Assembly: GCA_034769895.1 (NCBI GenBank)
Contig: CM068372.1
Coordinates: 378,238,910 to 378,302,909, forward strand
DNA from: Magicicada septendecula
Taxonomy: Eukaryota; Arthropoda; Insecta; Hemiptera; Cicadidae
Length of the DNA: 64,000 nt
Direction: 5' to 3'
Shown: in pieces, positions 11,704 to 22,040 of the stretch
How positions within the stretch are numbered: the stretch's first letter is position 1
Layout of the letters: each line of letters starts with the position of its first letter
Made by a program: the position numbers and the translations under genes
Notes under the pieces: generated by a model
What the model was told of the DNA's origin: nothing
The model's input: only the letters and a program-made list of their open reading frames with translations
Databases searched by the model: none

Positions 11704-12607
11704 TGAAGGACAGTTGAAAAGTTCACGGAGCGACATCTATAGCTCAGTGGTAGAACTAAAATCTTTCTGTACTGCAAGACGTATATTTCACATGAACACC
11801 TGTTAATTTCCAGATATATCTGTAAATTTATTAACTCTTTACCAGCGGTTTGAAATTGAAAATGCACAAAATAAAACATCGTGTTGTGATGAATTCTCTG
11901 TTAAAAACGTTTTTGCACCAATGGAAAATCAAAACAAGATTGTAAATGTGTTAGGAGATGCTGCACCTTGAGAAACAATGGTAAGTGGGATACACTCAGG
12001 TTTAAACGTGGTCGTACAAGCACTGAAGACGATCCCAGCAGTGGATGTCCAAAAAGTGACATTATTGAACAAATTTAATAGGATGTTGGGAGACTGCAGA
12101 TTGAGGAGTGGATGATGTTGCAGAAATCATAGGCATCTAATATGAGTGTGTGCATCATACTTTAACTCGAGAACTTGGTGTGAAAAAGTGTTGGCAAGAT
12201 GGCTGCCACACCTGGAGTTGTTGCATTTTTTGGGCGTCTTGTGCGGGGGGATCATCTTCAGTGCTCGTACGACCACGTTTAAACTTAAGTGCCTACTTAC
12301 AAACCATTGGTTTTGAAGTCGCAGGATTTTCTGACACATTTAAAATTTCGTTCTTAATTTCCATTGGTGCTAAACAATTTTTAACTAAGAATCACACCAT
12401 GATGTTTGATTTTGTCCGTTTTTCAAAACACGCATGACACGTTAATTTTAAACAGCTTCTAAACAATTATATCTATCCAAATTGATAGATAGATTTGGAA
12501 ATTAACAGGAATTCACATAAAATACATATCTTGCAGCAAACAAAAAATTTTAGTTTTACCTCTAAGCTACAGTTGTTGCTCTGCGAACTTTTGAACTGAC
12601 CCTCGTG
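11704..12607. mobile_element. inverted (head-to-head) mariner dimer
   Basis: Two 5' ends of the same mariner face each other. The left half reads + from GAAGGACAGTTGAAAAGTTC (11705) and reaches a transposase segment FKRGRTSTEDD (about 12002). The right half reads - from the matching terminus (12575-12607, GCGAACTTTTGAACTGACCC on +) and reaches the same FKRGRTSTEDD near 12255-12290. The halves meet near 12180-12200. Both lack the catalytic part of the transposase (DD34D), so neither is autonomous. The two copies differ at many bases, so they are old or were different before joining. Confidence 0.72.
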
Positions 12608-12942
12608 CAGATATCAACAAAGGTAAGAATTATTTCAGAACTAAAGCAGCAGCCATAAGCAAGAAATGGGGAACTTCTCTATAGAATCTTTTCACATCTT
12701 CTTGCAAAATTCAGACAGACCATGATTGTGTGGCAGAACACGTAAGAAATACATTGTTTCATCACCAATTCAGCCGAAAATCGCCCCAGAATTTGAAAAT
12801 TATCTCAAACTAAATAGTAAAAAAGTTAAGTGTGTTTTGTAGTTTCCTTACATTGAATGAAAGAAAATGTACACTTGTAAAAATTTTGTTTTTATTTGAA
12901 GCAAAGATGTAAAAACTTTCGGTAACAACTACACAGTGATTG
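12608..12942. other. no gene; AT-rich spacer
   Basis: Nothing recognisable lies between the mariner dimer and the next LTR. Confidence 0.5.
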
Positions 12943-13169
12943 TGTGATGATTTAAATTGTAAATTAAAATTAAAAAAAAAATTAATAATAAAAATATAAA
13001 TCGGGAAGTTAGTAAAAACGTTAAATCGCACTATTAAACCAAATACCCCTGAACTAACTCATAATAGTAATGAGAATTAATTTAAGAAAATATAACTAAA
13101 ATAAGTAATTAAAACTGTGAAAGTAAAAGTTAAAAATAATACTGTTAACCCTTTAGTAAATTTATCATG
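12943..13169 (+). repeat. truncated 5' LTR of gypsy 2
   Basis: It starts TGTGATGATTT and matches 17353-17577 almost base for base. It lacks the second half of the LTR with its polyadenylation signal. Confidence 0.9.
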
Positions 13170-13622
13170 GACATCAGGGAGTCTACTGCAAGTAGATTGG
13201 AATGAGAGACAGATGGTCGACACCATTTTAGTAGGATTGGATTGTCTCCAGAAGAAAGATCTCGTTTAGCGTTAATGAATAGACCCAACACCTTTGCGGA
13301 TCTCGAACAATGCAGTATTCACTCTTCGAATGTATGGTACTCAGATCAGAACAGACATGCTCTGAAATCAACCGAGCCGAGTAGAAATGAAATGCAAGCC
13401 CTAGTGCCCGATGTGCAAACCCAGCGTGAAAGGCGATTATTTAATAGACCGAACAATTTGCACAGCCCTGGTAAATCTAATGACATGCAACCTAAAACGG
13501 AAGCAAGCTACACTCCTCGTAATAAAAATGTGTGTTATAACTGTGGTAAGTATGGACACATAAGTAGAAACTGTAATCGGAAGCAGTACGAACGCAAACA
13601 CCCTAATCCAAAAAACATGTAA
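13170..13622 (+). pseudogene. gag: gag remnant with CCHC zinc knuckle (gypsy 2)
   Basis: The open part runs 13242-13622. It ends with one CCHC knuckle CYNCGKYGHISRNC (about 13532-13573), the nucleocapsid motif that binds retroelement RNA. The region before it is polar and Arg/Asn-rich. Capsid sequence is missing because of the 5' deletion, so this is only the C-terminal part of Gag. The stop at 13620-13622 separates it from protease. Confidence 0.8.
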
Positions 13623-13688
13623 GGCAGGGAGACCCGAAATCCTGTGTCTTTCGCAGCATCTTGAGAACCGGTAAACCCAAAGAAATCT

Positions 13689-14213
13689 ATGCAAATAAAA
13701 AAAAAAGAAAAGAACACTAGAAAAATAGATCCCTATGTTAGAAGGTTTATTGAGAAATGTAATGCGATAACTAAAAGTGATAGGACTAAAAGTCTATTGC
13801 CCTTAATACAAGTTGACCTAGGTGTTACAACCACCCTCGGATTAATCGATTCTGGATCAACTAGAACCTTAATCAGTCAGAGGTTAGCAGATAAATTATT
13901 CGAACACCACCTAGTGAAACGCAGTCAAGCCGTGAATATAAAATGTGCTACTGCCAATAAACAAAATGTAGTGATAAAACTCAGCATCACCATTAAGGTA
14001 AGAATTAAGAATCTAACCTGTTTTTTTTCAATGTTAGTATGTAATGATTTAGAACCCGACTTAATATTGGGAGCGGACTTCATAAGTAAAACGGGAATTA
14101 TTCTTGACATCCACGAGAAGAAATATTATTTTAGATTCGACCGTACACGGAAGTATAATTTTGATTATGAAACTGAAGAACAAGAAAGTACGGATCATCT
14201 ACTACACATATAG
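13689..14213 (+). pseudogene. retropepsin-like protease (gypsy 2)
   Basis: It carries the aspartic protease active site LGLIDSGSTRTLIS (about 13836-13878; DSG instead of the usual DTG) and the second block DLILGADFISKTGIILD (about 14058-14110). It would cleave the Gag-Pol precursor. The frame ends at 14213, before the RT. Confidence 0.8.
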
Positions 14214-14379
14214 TACACAATGAGTCTGAATTATCTCATCTAGGAAGTCGAGATAGGCTGAGAATGCAGAAACTAATAAAAGAGTTTTCAACTGTTTTTA
14301 CCCCTAAGCTAGGACTAACTAACCTAATCTGAACGATTACAAAGTAATCAGATCAATCTGAACGATGACAAAGTAATAT

Positions 14380-15268
14380 GCCTACCCCCATACAAGTTAT
14401 CGCCGCCCAAAATGGAAGTAATGAGGAACCATATCAACAAGTTGTTAGAACAAGGAGTCATCGAACCCTCTACGTCTCCGTATTCATCACCCTCCTTTTT
14501 AGTACCAAAAGGTCACGACAAACATAGACTAGCTGTGGACTACCGGCAATTAAGTAAACGAATAGAATTTGAATCTATCCCGCTTCCCGACATCCACAGT
14601 GCTTTTCATTATTTCACTAAAGCGAAAGTCTTTACTATAATGGATCTGAATCAAGCATTTCACCAAATACCCCTTTCGGAAGAATCCAAACGTCTAACTG
14701 CTTTTGCTTTCCTTTCAACCTGTACCAATTTACGAGAGTACCCTTTGGAATATCACAACGAAGATCCGTATGTAGTAGACTATTAGAAAGATTATTTCAT
14801 GATATTAAATTTAGATATGTGTATCACTACCTGGATGACATTGTAATCTACAGCGAATCGATGGAACAACATCTTAAACATCTACGTGAAGTGTTATCTC
14901 GATTACAAAAGGCCGGATTAACAGTAAATCCCAAAAAGGTAAATTTTGCAGTCCCACGATTTTCATTTTTAGGTCACATCGTGAAGGCCAACGGAAAGGT
15001 AAGCATAGACCCCGAACGAACCCGTGCAATCAGAGAATTTTTACCCCCGCGGGATGCAAAATGAATAGCCCGATTTTTGGGAATGGTAAATTATTTCCAC
15101 AAGTATATTCCCCATCTAGCCGAAATAGCAGCACCTCTGAATGCTTTAAGAAAGAAGGGAGCGAAATTTGAATGGACTCCACAACACCAAACTGCGTTTG
15201 AAAAACTAAAAGAAAGCATCATATCACCCCCAGTATTACAACTAGCAGACTTTACGAAACTTTCGTAG
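14380..15268 (+). pseudogene. pol: reverse transcriptase, frameshifted (gypsy 2)
   Basis: RT motifs are spread over several frames: LLEQGVIEPSTSPYSSPSFL and KHRLAVDYRQL (14440-14560), TIMDLNQAFHQIPLSEES (14635-14690), catalytic YLDDIVIYSE (14825-14855), LGHIV and the FLGMVNYFHKYIP thumb block (15077-15115). Breaks lie near 14720-14790, at the stop near 15062, and near 15262. A roughly 20-base segment is repeated at 14329-14349 and 14358-14378. It cannot make an active enzyme. Confidence 0.85.
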
Positions 15269-16854
15269 TTCAGACCGACAGTTCTAGTGTAGCTTTAGGT
15301 GCAGTAATCTATCAGGAAATAGAAAACTGTAGACTACCGATTAGTTATGCTTCACGCACTTTGACTGACCAAGAAAAGAAATATTCCGCATATGAATTAG
15401 AATGTTTAGCTATTGTATTTGCTTTTGAGAAGTTTAAACCCTTTTTAGAACATGAGTTCCTTTTGGAAACTGATAATCAAGCATTATCTTGGTTACTGAA
15501 TCACCCTAAACAGTTAGGACGTATTGGAAGATGGGTATTGAGGTTAAACTGTTACAACTTCAAAGTACAACATATTAAAGGTACACAAAATGTAGTCGCG
15601 GATACCCTGTCCCGTATGTTCCAGTCGCCCACTAATACTCCCGAAAACAAGGAGAGTCTGGAAACACCCATTGTTAACACCGTAATTACTGAATTCCCCC
15701 TTGCGTTTACCAACATCGCTCAATATCAACAACAAAACCCTCTTCTGAAGCCAATTATAGAACAACTCGAGGAAGGAATTAAATCAGATAAATACGTATT
15801 GAGTAAAGTCCATTCATCCACCATTGGAGCCCATATGGGAATAAATAAAACAATACATCGCATCCGTAAGGAATATCATTGGAACAATATGAACAGCGAA
15901 ATAGCTAGTTTCGTAAAAAAGTGTAAGTTATGCGCGCTCAGCAAACCGGCAAGAAACAGTCAAGTAAGCCAATTAATTTCTGAAATCCCTACTACCCCAT
16001 TCTCTAAACTTTATTTAGACTTTTCAGGTCCCTACCCTCGATCTAAATCAAGTAATACGATGCTACTCATATATGTAGATTCGTTCACCAAATTTGTTTG
16101 GATGTATCCCATGCGGCGAGCGTTAGCGTCGACCACTGTAAAGATATTACAGGAGAGATTATTTAAAGATTATGGTACACCTGTACGTATAGTGTCAGAT
16201 AACGGACCCCAATTTAAGGCGAAGGAATTTAAGAATATGTGTTTCAAGTTAGGAATAGACCATATTACCACGACGGAGCATCGTCCGCAAGGCAATATTG
16301 CTGAAAGGTATCTGCGAAACCTCAAATCTGCATTAATCGCCTACCATCCGAACGACCATACGTCTTGGGATCCGAACCTATCCTGGATACAATACGCTTT
16401 TAATTTGGCTTATCACGAAGGACATAAGTCTACCCCGTTTGAGTTACTGTATAAATACAAACCAAACCACCCCTTGTCCACAAAATGGAAAATACATGAC
16501 TTGCTACCTCCGCAAATTATGGATAAGCAGATTAAACAAATCTGGAATAAAGCTCGCACAAATTTAAGAGTGAACTTAGAGAAATCCCGAAAATACCACG
16601 AGAGAAATAATAATAATAATAACAATTTAGTTAGGTACCAAGTCGGTGACTTAGTAATGTACAAGACACACCCGACTAATAGTGCAATTGATAAGACCAC
16701 CTTTAAACTATCATACCGATGGTGTGGTCCTTACCAAATCCAGAAGTACTTAACCCCAGTTACCGTAGCCCTGTACGAACCTGCGACTCAAGAATATGTA
16801 CGAAGAACACATTTCGCAGATAAAATTGTACAAAAAAAAGGTAATACTAGGTAG
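15262..16854 (+). pseudogene. pol: RNase H and integrase, open frame (gypsy 2)
   Basis: This is the longest intact part of the element, open for about 530 codons. RNase H begins VVQTDSSSVALGAVIY (about 15265) and contains YSAYELECLAIV and TDNQALSWLL. The integrase has an HHCC zinc domain (HMGINKTIHR...C..C) and a catalytic core with LYLDFSGP, VSDNGPQF and the HRPQGNIAERYLR block, giving the D,D,E triad. The C-terminal segment resembles the GPY/F module (YRWCGPYQIQKYL). It ends at 16854. An in-frame AAT run (16606-16625) encodes poly-Asn. Confidence 0.88.
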
Positions 16855-17137
16855 ACAAGTTATCTTACCTGAGTAACCATGCTAAGTGCTAATCGTAGAA
16901 TTAGGAATGAGGCCTGATCAACCTTAGATCCTGTTCAGCGAAAGATTAGCAAAATGAGTAGTCAGCTGACCACTACATAAGAAATTATTTAGAGAGTAAC
17001 TCTATGAAGAGAGTAACCAACCCAAAGAAAGAAAAAACCGGTAGTAGATTTATGTAATAGAAATAAGAAGAAATTTATGTGTTTTAAAATGTAGTCATTA
17101 AGTGTGAATTTTACATAATTTAAGAATTAGTTTGTAA

Positions 17138-17179
<42 letters not shown>

Positions 17180-17352
17180 TGAGTATTGTTTAATACTCAG
17201 AAGAAATAAGTGTGTATAACTCATGCAAATAACTAAGTGAAAGAAAAAAAAAGGAGAGAAATTCCACACAGCAACGACAAACATACCCCCAGTACCACTT
17301 TCGAATTCTCCTTATTAAAATTCCCCCCATGTCTATTTTAAGCGGCGGAGTA
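16855..17352 (+). other. 3' untranslated region of gypsy 2 with (TA)n and PPT
   Basis: Non-coding. A TA repeat occupies 17140-17178, and a purine stretch (AAGCGGCGGAG, 17340-17350) directly before the LTR is the likely polypurine tract. Confidence 0.6.
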
Positions 17353-17824
17353 TGTGACGATTTAAATTGTAAATTAAAATAAAAAAAAATTAATAATAAA
17401 AATATAAAACGGGAAGTTAGTAAAAATGTTAAATCGCACTATTAAACCAAATACCCCTGAACTAACTCATAATAGTAATGAGAATTAATTTAAGAAAATA
17501 TAACTAAAATAAGTAATTAAAACTGTGAAAGTAAAAGTTAAAAATAATACTGTTAACCCTTTAGTAAATTTATCATGCTATGACCTTTGTATTCCGGATC
17601 CGACTTGCATACTGACCCGGCATTAAATAAGAAGTACCTGTAAATCATAATGTAAATAATTAATAATTTAAAGTCACCAGTAGTAGTTGTAATAATTCCT
17701 GTAGACAAGATAAGTCTCGATAGTTTATTTTGTCAAACTGTAAGACTGTATTATTAATAAAGAGTTGGAACTACATTATGGCGGAGTACTCACTCCGCGT
17801 CGTTGCAATTTTCCTGTTGTAACA
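17353..17824 (+). repeat. 3' LTR of gypsy 2
   Basis: It starts TGTGACGATTT. An AATAAA lies near 17756. The proposed end is GTTGTAACA at 17824; this end is uncertain because the 5' LTR cannot be used for comparison there. Confidence 0.7.
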
Positions 17825-19730
17825 ATGCAGGACTTATGATGCAGCTTTCAAACTGTAAACACCTCCAAGCGAGGGCTCTTCACAAAATGTTTTAGTTTTA
17901 TTTTTAATTGAGTGTTAGCTTCCACTAAAAGCGTGGAGAGCTAGTTATAAATATCGAAGATGTAGTGAGTAATTTGTTAAACAAAGATGTGAAAAAGGAA
18001 AACTAGTGTATAAGGTGACATCTCATGTTAATTAAAAAACTATCGATCAAATATGGTTAGAGTAAAGTAATTCCAATATAATGTGAAAATAAGATGCAAA
18101 CTCCAGTACTACGGTGCCATTAAATATGTGATGTGCATAACTGTGGATAGTGACGACTAAGACCTAAACTACACTTACCATTACTGCCGAGGATCAGGAC
18201 GACTTCACGCTACATAACATCCATCTCCTCATTAATTCACTCAGAGGACATCCACTGGAAACACTACCCCGATGACAACCCTCAACTAAGGGAGTACCGA
18301 AGATTCACGCCCCAGGACATGGACAGATAAAGCGTATCTAAGAGGTGACTTGGAAGCTCGTCTTCCGTGAATTATGTATATATAAAATATAAGTATTTAT
18401 AAATGCCAAAGACTTTTAAAAGACAGTCTCTAAGCATTAAGTTTTAGAATGATGTAACCAGTAATTTCTGAAATCATATGTTGTAACATTACTCTTGAGA
18501 TATAACTTTGAATCGCTTAACTAAATAAAACCACTCTTCAAATGGTGTTTAAGTAACAATGCAACCTTCTTAATAAGTAAAGTAAATTTGAAACTTCTTA
18601 ACTAGATTAAAAGAGACTCGGATCCGAGGTAAAATACATGATCTGTGTGATCATTTGTTTTGACAGAAAACCCCCTTTACAATTTCTGTATGAGTAAATT
18701 TTTATATGTAATGTGTTATATATCATATGTTAATAAAGAGATGTCATCTTGTTACATACTAAAGTGAGTGCATAAATCAGCTAACTTCCCTCCCCTTGTT
18801 TCCTGTAATTAGAGTAATTATAATTATTCTTAGTGTTGTGTTTGATTTTTCAGTTTGTTACAATGTAGGCAGCCTGTATAATTGGCTAGAGTAAATTATT
18901 ATGGGTTCCCTGGATTATAACGTAGCCAACACGTTATAATTGGGCCCTATAACTTGAAAACAGCATTTCCATACTAATGATTATACACAATTTTTCTTTT
19001 TCTTTTTACTTGAAGAACATGCACTGAAAATATTTCATTTGCTTCATGAACACAATATACACTATACATTTAATTGATTTGACATAGTTGGGTGGCCTCT
19101 TGTAATTGCTGTAACATGGACTTTTGTCAATGTAATGGACTTGAATCAGGAACTTGTATGGTAATATTTTTCTCAAGCATTATTAAATTTTGGAAATAAA
19201 TTAGCTTTAAATGAAGCTTCAGGAATTTCAATTAAAAAAAAAAAGTTTGTCATTGATTTGAATATTAAAGAGTCTAACAAAAGACATGATCCTCAAACCT
19301 AACACAGCATAAAATTATTATTATGTTCTTACAGGCATTTGTTATCATCAGTAATGTAGGAAATCACAACATGTTGACCACAATCAGTGGTTGTCTCAGG
19401 TCAGTTAATAAGGTTAAATTACACAGTAAAACAAACTGCCAATCACAGACAAGGATACTGTTAAAACAGTTTACCTAAATAGTGACCAAATGAGAAATCA
19501 TAAACAAATTAAAATAATATTATTATAGTAAAGATACACATTACTACCCACTTACCTTCTACTAAGAAGTTGATTTGTGTATGGGATTCCACATCCATAA
19601 CAAATCATGACTTGTCATTTAGTTGTTTTAGATTAACTGTCTTGTCGGTATCTTTGTTTGTGATTGGTAAGTTTGTTCTGCTGTGTAATTTAATTTTATT
19701 AGCTGACCCAAAGATGAACAGAGATTAAAA
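17825..19730. other. no gene; AT-rich with possible old LTR debris
   Basis: No protein similarity was seen. The segment ends with GTTACAATG (18857-18865), echoing the GTAACAATG at 17820, but no duplication supports an element. 18100-18360 is slightly more GC-rich and non-coding. Confidence 0.4.
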
Positions 19731-20008
19731 CACAATTTTCCGGGCTCTTAGGTCGTTGTCTAGATTGTCTACGTTTATCTGCAGATGTTTCGTCCATACC
19801 GATAATGGACATCTTCAGTGTTGTGGGAACATAGATCACAGAGAATACGTGGAAACACCCACAAATGAATACAAACAGTGACACATGATCGTATTCGTCC
19901 ATAGGGATTGTGATCTGTGTTCCCGTGGCACTGAAGATGTCCGTCATCGGTACAAACAAAAGGCCTGGAAATAATCTAGACCAGTGCCCAACAGCCCAGA
20001 AAATTGTG
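19731..20008. repeat. inverted repeat with PLE-tail-like arms
   Basis: Arms 19731-19840 and 19909-20008 are imperfect reverse complements around a 68-base spacer. Each arm carries a CTGAAGATGTCC motif. In the left arm, read on the minus strand, CTGAAGA, a 6-bp stem GTCCAT/ATGGAC and GAAA line up like a hammerhead core, followed by a palindromic ATCTGCAGAT. This suggests two PLE tails in opposite orientation. Confidence 0.6.
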
Positions 20009-20167
20009 ATAATGGAAACACCGGCCGGGAAAGCCTGCATTTATTTATGAACACAGATTGTTTGTGGTCATTATATTATGAGTTTTTAAATTATTACTGA
20101 TAGTAAGTGTCCATAAGAATGTAATTAATAATCTAATTAAGAATAATATAGTGAGGTAAAGTATATA

Positions 20168-20354
20168 CAGGGGTGTTTCCTAAAGATGGTGCAAAACTTC
20201 TCATCTCGTTCGGCAGTAATTATTTTTTTTTAATAGAGACATGCAGATAAAAAATGAATCTTTTTTGGCATAAGGTAATTAGACACGTTTTCTTTGGTTT
20301 AATAAATAACATAATTTTCACAAGTGTGGCACCATCTTTTAGGAATATTGCGTG
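20168..20354. mobile_element. candidate MITE with TA target-site duplication
   Basis: The terminal inverted repeats are imperfect (CAGGGGTGTTTCCTAAAGAT at the left; the right end reversed reads CACGCAATATTCCTAAAAGA). TA flanks both ends (20166-20167, 20355-20356). Length is 187 bases with no coding capacity. Confidence 0.5.
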
Positions 20355-20841
20355 TATTTTGTATGTTAAAATAAAGATTAAATATGTGTATCACATAATA
20401 ATCATTTTTTTTAGTATTGTTTGGTATGTACTATATTTATCTATTTGTATTATGTTATAAATCCTCTTTGTGTCATGAAGCAGTCCAGCTCTGTGAGAAT
20501 CCAACTGTTTGCTCCATTATCATCATACCCCCCCCCCAATCATATCCAATTCCAGACTCCTGCCTCTTCCAAGTCTGCTTCAGTTTTTTCCAGCTATCAT
20601 TTTCTTAAATTTCTTATCCACCTCGCTCCTCCCATTTCTCCGTCCATGACTCTCTTTGACTGTCCGTCTCAGTCCAATTTCTCCTAATGCCTCAATCAAC
20701 TAACTTTTCTAAGTTTAATATAGCTTATTGGTATGATTGATAAAATTAAACATAGTCAAGACACACACTCAAATTTACAAATTGTATTCTACTTCTTAAT
20801 TTTTTATTTCATGCAATTAATTCTAAATCATTTTGATGCAG

Positions 20842-20895
20842 CTATGTGTGGAGATGGCGCTAACGATTGTGGAGCTTTGAAAGCCGCTCATGCAG
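20842..20895 (+). CDS. ATP13A: ATP13A-like P5B ATPase, exon with GDGAND hinge
   Basis: Acceptor AG at 20840-20841 and donor GTACG at 20896. The 54-base exon encodes AMCGDGANDCGALKAAHAG with the next exon. This is the highly conserved P-type ATPase hinge that binds Mg2+ in the P domain, and the CGALKAA extension is characteristic of P5B enzymes (ATP13A2/3, lysosomal or endosomal polyamine transporters). Its phase (2 bases in, 1 base out) fits the next exon. The family assignment is very firm; choosing between ATP13A2 and ATP13A3 is not possible here, and insects usually have one such gene (anne boleyn in Drosophila). Confidence 0.95.
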
Positions 20896-22040
20896 GTACG
20901 TTGTTGTTTTACCTAATTAATTCATTTTGTGCTCATTAACTATTTTAAAAATATTACAGGTCACACTACTAGACTCTTTTTTTTTTGAGAGGGCCAGTTA
21001 GCAGTAAGGTTTAGTGCAGGAAATCTGCAACAATCAATAAGTTGTATGCACCACTTGTAAGTGAATGCAACAAATACAGAAAGAAATGATTCATGTTGTG
21101 TGCAGGATTACGTTATAGAATCTCTACTTGATTACTTTAAAGCAGATTATAATCATAGACAGCTCTCAGATCCAGGTTTTGGGAGAGGGAGAGGCTTCTG
21201 CTGGGGGTTGGTTGTTATGGAATACTCACATTCAGTTGGAAGGTCCTTCTACAGAGTATTTTTCAAAAATAGTCTAAACTAAGGTCTAGAAACCTGTTTT
21301 AACTCTAAAATATTGGCAGCTCTAGGTTTAGAACTTTACTGTTTTGATTATACTCAACTCCCCAAAACGTTGGGGAGTAGTCCCTCCATGTCCCCTCCCC
21401 CTAGATTTAAATAGATTGTAAATCTTAGCTACTTCATAATAAGCATTGGAGTTATAATAATTCAAAATGTGTCATTTTTTTATGATACAACTTTATACAT
21501 TATTTCAGGCAATAGTTTAATCAAGATAATTTTTGAGTTTGTTATCTCTGTTGGGAATGTGAATAATTATAATTTCTGATTAAGATTCTTTGGTTACCAT
21601 AAAAAAAATGTTTCTTAGCCAAGGTTTTTTTTTTAATTACAACAAAGTTTATGGAAATAGACCTGTTGATAAATTAGTAACAGGAAGTTTTGTGTTTAAT
21701 GGCATGGTTTTCAAATTTTTTTTGTAACTGGCCTATTTAAAATTTTGTATATATTGACGTTACACTGTTACAAACTTTACTGTCTTCTAAGGTACTAACC
21801 ACAATAGAGAAATACCATAATCTGAATAGTTCTTTTGGTGTTATATAAATCTGCCTGGATATAAATCAGTAGATAATCAGTGGATATATGGATTCCAAAT
21901 CAGTAACAAACTCACGTAAAGATTTATTTTGTGGAGAATAAACAACTCATAATTAATGCTTTATATATATATTTGGTGAAGTTATGTTCTTACAGTCCAA
22001 GGTTTAACCAAATAGTAATAGTAAAACTAGTATATTTGAA
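20896..22040 (+). other. start of ATP13A intron 1, no gene
   Basis: AT-rich intron sequence with poly-A/T runs and no recognisable element. Confidence 0.6.

Larger units (their letters stand above)
12943..17824 (+). mobile_element. Ty3/gypsy retrotransposon 2, 5'-deleted
   Basis: The order is truncated 5' LTR (12943-13169), gag remnant with zinc knuckle, protease, RT, RNase H, integrase and 3' LTR (17353 to about 17824). The first 225 bases of both LTRs match apart from about five differences. At 13169/13170 the 5' LTR jumps straight into gag: the rest of the LTR, the primer site and the gag N-terminus are gone. The break falls at ATG, present on both sides. No target-site duplication could be confirmed. 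Confidence 0.9.

Noticed and set aside
17818-18862. Possible solo LTR between TGTAACA and GTTACA
   Set aside because: Flanks do not match and the start overlaps the end of the gypsy 2 LTR.
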